A DNA stretch of 41,838 bases, taken from contig JAVWJP010000019.1 of assembly GCA_036638975.1 (NCBI GenBank), forward strand, positions 1-41,838, read 5' to 3'. A program made the translations under genes and the position numbers. The notes below the pieces were generated by a model. That model was not told where the DNA came from and ran no database searches. It saw nothing but the letters and a program-made list of their open reading frames with translations. Shown here one piece after another: positions 41,036 to 41,838 of the stretch. The DNA is from JAVWJP01 sp036638975. GTDB taxonomy: Bacteria; Bacillota; Clostridia; Oscillospirales; Ruminococcaceae. How positions within the stretch are numbered: the first letter of the stretch is position 1; the number at the start of each line of letters is the position of its first letter.

Positions 41036-41838
41036 CTACCCAAAGGTTACTGTCAAACGGTTTCGCCCCGCCACCTTGCTTTGGTACATGGCCTTATCTG
41101 CCCGATCTACAAAGCTCATGGGCTCTTCGTTCTTCACGGTAACCCCTACATAAGCGCCAAGGCTAAGCGTTACCACCTTTGCTTCAAGTGAAACGCAGAT
41201 ATGTGGGATTTTAAGCGCCGCTACAGCTCTGCGAATATCTTCGCCAATATCCGCCGCCTTGTAGCAAAGCTCTTCGTTTAGCAGTGCAATAAACTCCTCG
41301 CCGCCATAGCGGCAAACTATTACCCCCGCGGGCACCGATGCGGCAATTGCCGCAGCAACTCGGCGCAGGCAGTCGTCACCTGCCACGTGCCCATATTTGT
41401 CATTAAAGGATTTGAATTTGTCCAAATCCATCATAATCACACCCATTGGAAGCCCGCCGGTGCTGGCTCTGCGGAACATTTCGTAATAGTTATCTTGAAA
41501 GCTGCGGTGGTTATACAGCCCCGTAAGCGGGTCGGTAATGCTTATTTTTTTAAGCTCTCCATTCAGTCTTTGTGAATCTGCCCGCGCAAAAGCTTCTTCC
41601 GCACGTATCTCGTTTACCTGCCAACCAAACATAAATGAAAAAAGCAGAACGCTAATCCCATTGAGTGTGTCCGATTCAAACCAATAGCTATCCTTAACAT
41701 AATAGCTTGCGACTATCACTAGGACCGTGCAGAGTGTGGAAACGCTCATTGTAAGCATGGTTGGCAGGGTGAAAATCATAGAAGAAATAGTGAGCACCAC
41801 AGCAAAAAGCAATGCCGTTTCGTTCTTGCAATAGAACA
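41036..41838 (-). CDS. Diguanylate cyclase, GGDEF domain, N-terminus beyond window
   Basis: At least 267 residues, open to the window edge with no start that must be the true one (an in-frame TTG at 41812 exists, but upstream codons remain open to 41838). The N-terminal visible part has two to three hydrophobic helices (LLFAVVLTISSMIFTLP, LCTVLVIVASYYV and LNGISVLLFSFMFGW), then a short coiled coil and a GGDEF domain: ITDPLTGLYNHRSF, MMDLDKFKSFNDKYGH, and the active site RYGGEEF. So it should make cyclic di-GMP from two GTP in response to a membrane-region signal. The RxxD inhibitory site, five residues before GGEEF, is not obvious. Confidence 0.88.
   Translation of the reverse strand, partial: FYCKNETALLFAVVLTISSMIFTLPTMLTMSVSTLCTVLVIVASYYVKDSYWFESDTLNGISVLLFSFMFGWQVNEIRAEEAFARADSQRLNGELKKISITDPLTGLYNHRSFQDNYYEMFRRASTGGLPMGVIMMDLDKFKSFNDKYGHVAGDDCLRRVAAAIAASVPAGVIVCRYGGEEFIALLNEELCYKAADIGEDIRRAVAALKIPHICVSLEAKVVTLSLGAYVGVTVKNEEPMSFVDRADKAMYQSKVAGRNRLTVTFG

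Overview
The window looks like chromosomal core sequence from a Firmicute of the class Clostridia, probably near the Oscillospirales. The protein repertoire (Firmicutes-type RpoB/RpoC and S12, split LysO, DUF951-prfA-sua5-coaE cluster, LysM-G5-M23 peptidase), consensus sigma-A promoters, AT-rich intergenic DNA and strong GGAGG ribosome binding sites all point that way. A 100-N scaffold gap whose two flanks share exactly 55 bp suggests a draft or metagenome assembly.

Region by region. 1-650 (minus): the end of a phage-type lysis cassette: a membrane/coiled-coil protein, a holin-like protein and the start of an M23-type endolysin that runs off the window. 877-2487 (minus): a secreted, C-terminally anchored protein with a Pro/Ser repeat stalk. 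2658-2757: assembly gap. 2804-5722: a ROK sugar kinase divergent from an RpiR-type regulator, then a class II fructose-bisphosphate aldolase. 5810-6625: OGG1-like DNA glycosylase. 7063-11171: a tail-anchored small protein, RlmB methyltransferase, and a 982-aa protein that looks like a catalytically dead P1B-type ATPase behind a long disordered N-terminus. 11379-13451: a divergent EF-G paralogue. 13609-19512: DUF951, RF1, threonylcarbamoyl-AMP synthase, dephospho-CoA kinase, lytic transglycosylase, M18 aminopeptidase and a two-gene LysO lysine exporter. 19953-32013: transcription and translation genes rpoB, rpoC, rpsL, rpsG, fusA and tuf, with separate promoters before rpoB, rpsL and tuf. 32148-34238: branched-chain aminotransferase and an RluA-type pseudouridine synthase. 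34358-36585: a polar amino-acid ABC transporter. 36848-38857: a cell-wall M23 peptidase. 39081-39166: tRNA-Leu(GAG), followed by a CstA-type transporter and a small thioredoxin-like protein whose codon use differs from the rest. 41036-end: a diguanylate cyclase open at the window edge.

The most unusual items are: (i) the amino-acid binding lipoprotein at 34358-35140, whose two halves are in swapped order relative to the SBP_bac_3 family, i.e. a natural circular permutation with ligand-contact residues apparently kept; (ii) the pseudo-P-type ATPase at 8223-11171; (iii) a sigma-A promoter lying inside a terminator-like inverted repeat at 36741-36805; and (iv) a perfect 21-bp palindrome at the predicted transcription start of tRNA-Leu. 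All assignments are by eye from sequence; no database search was run.
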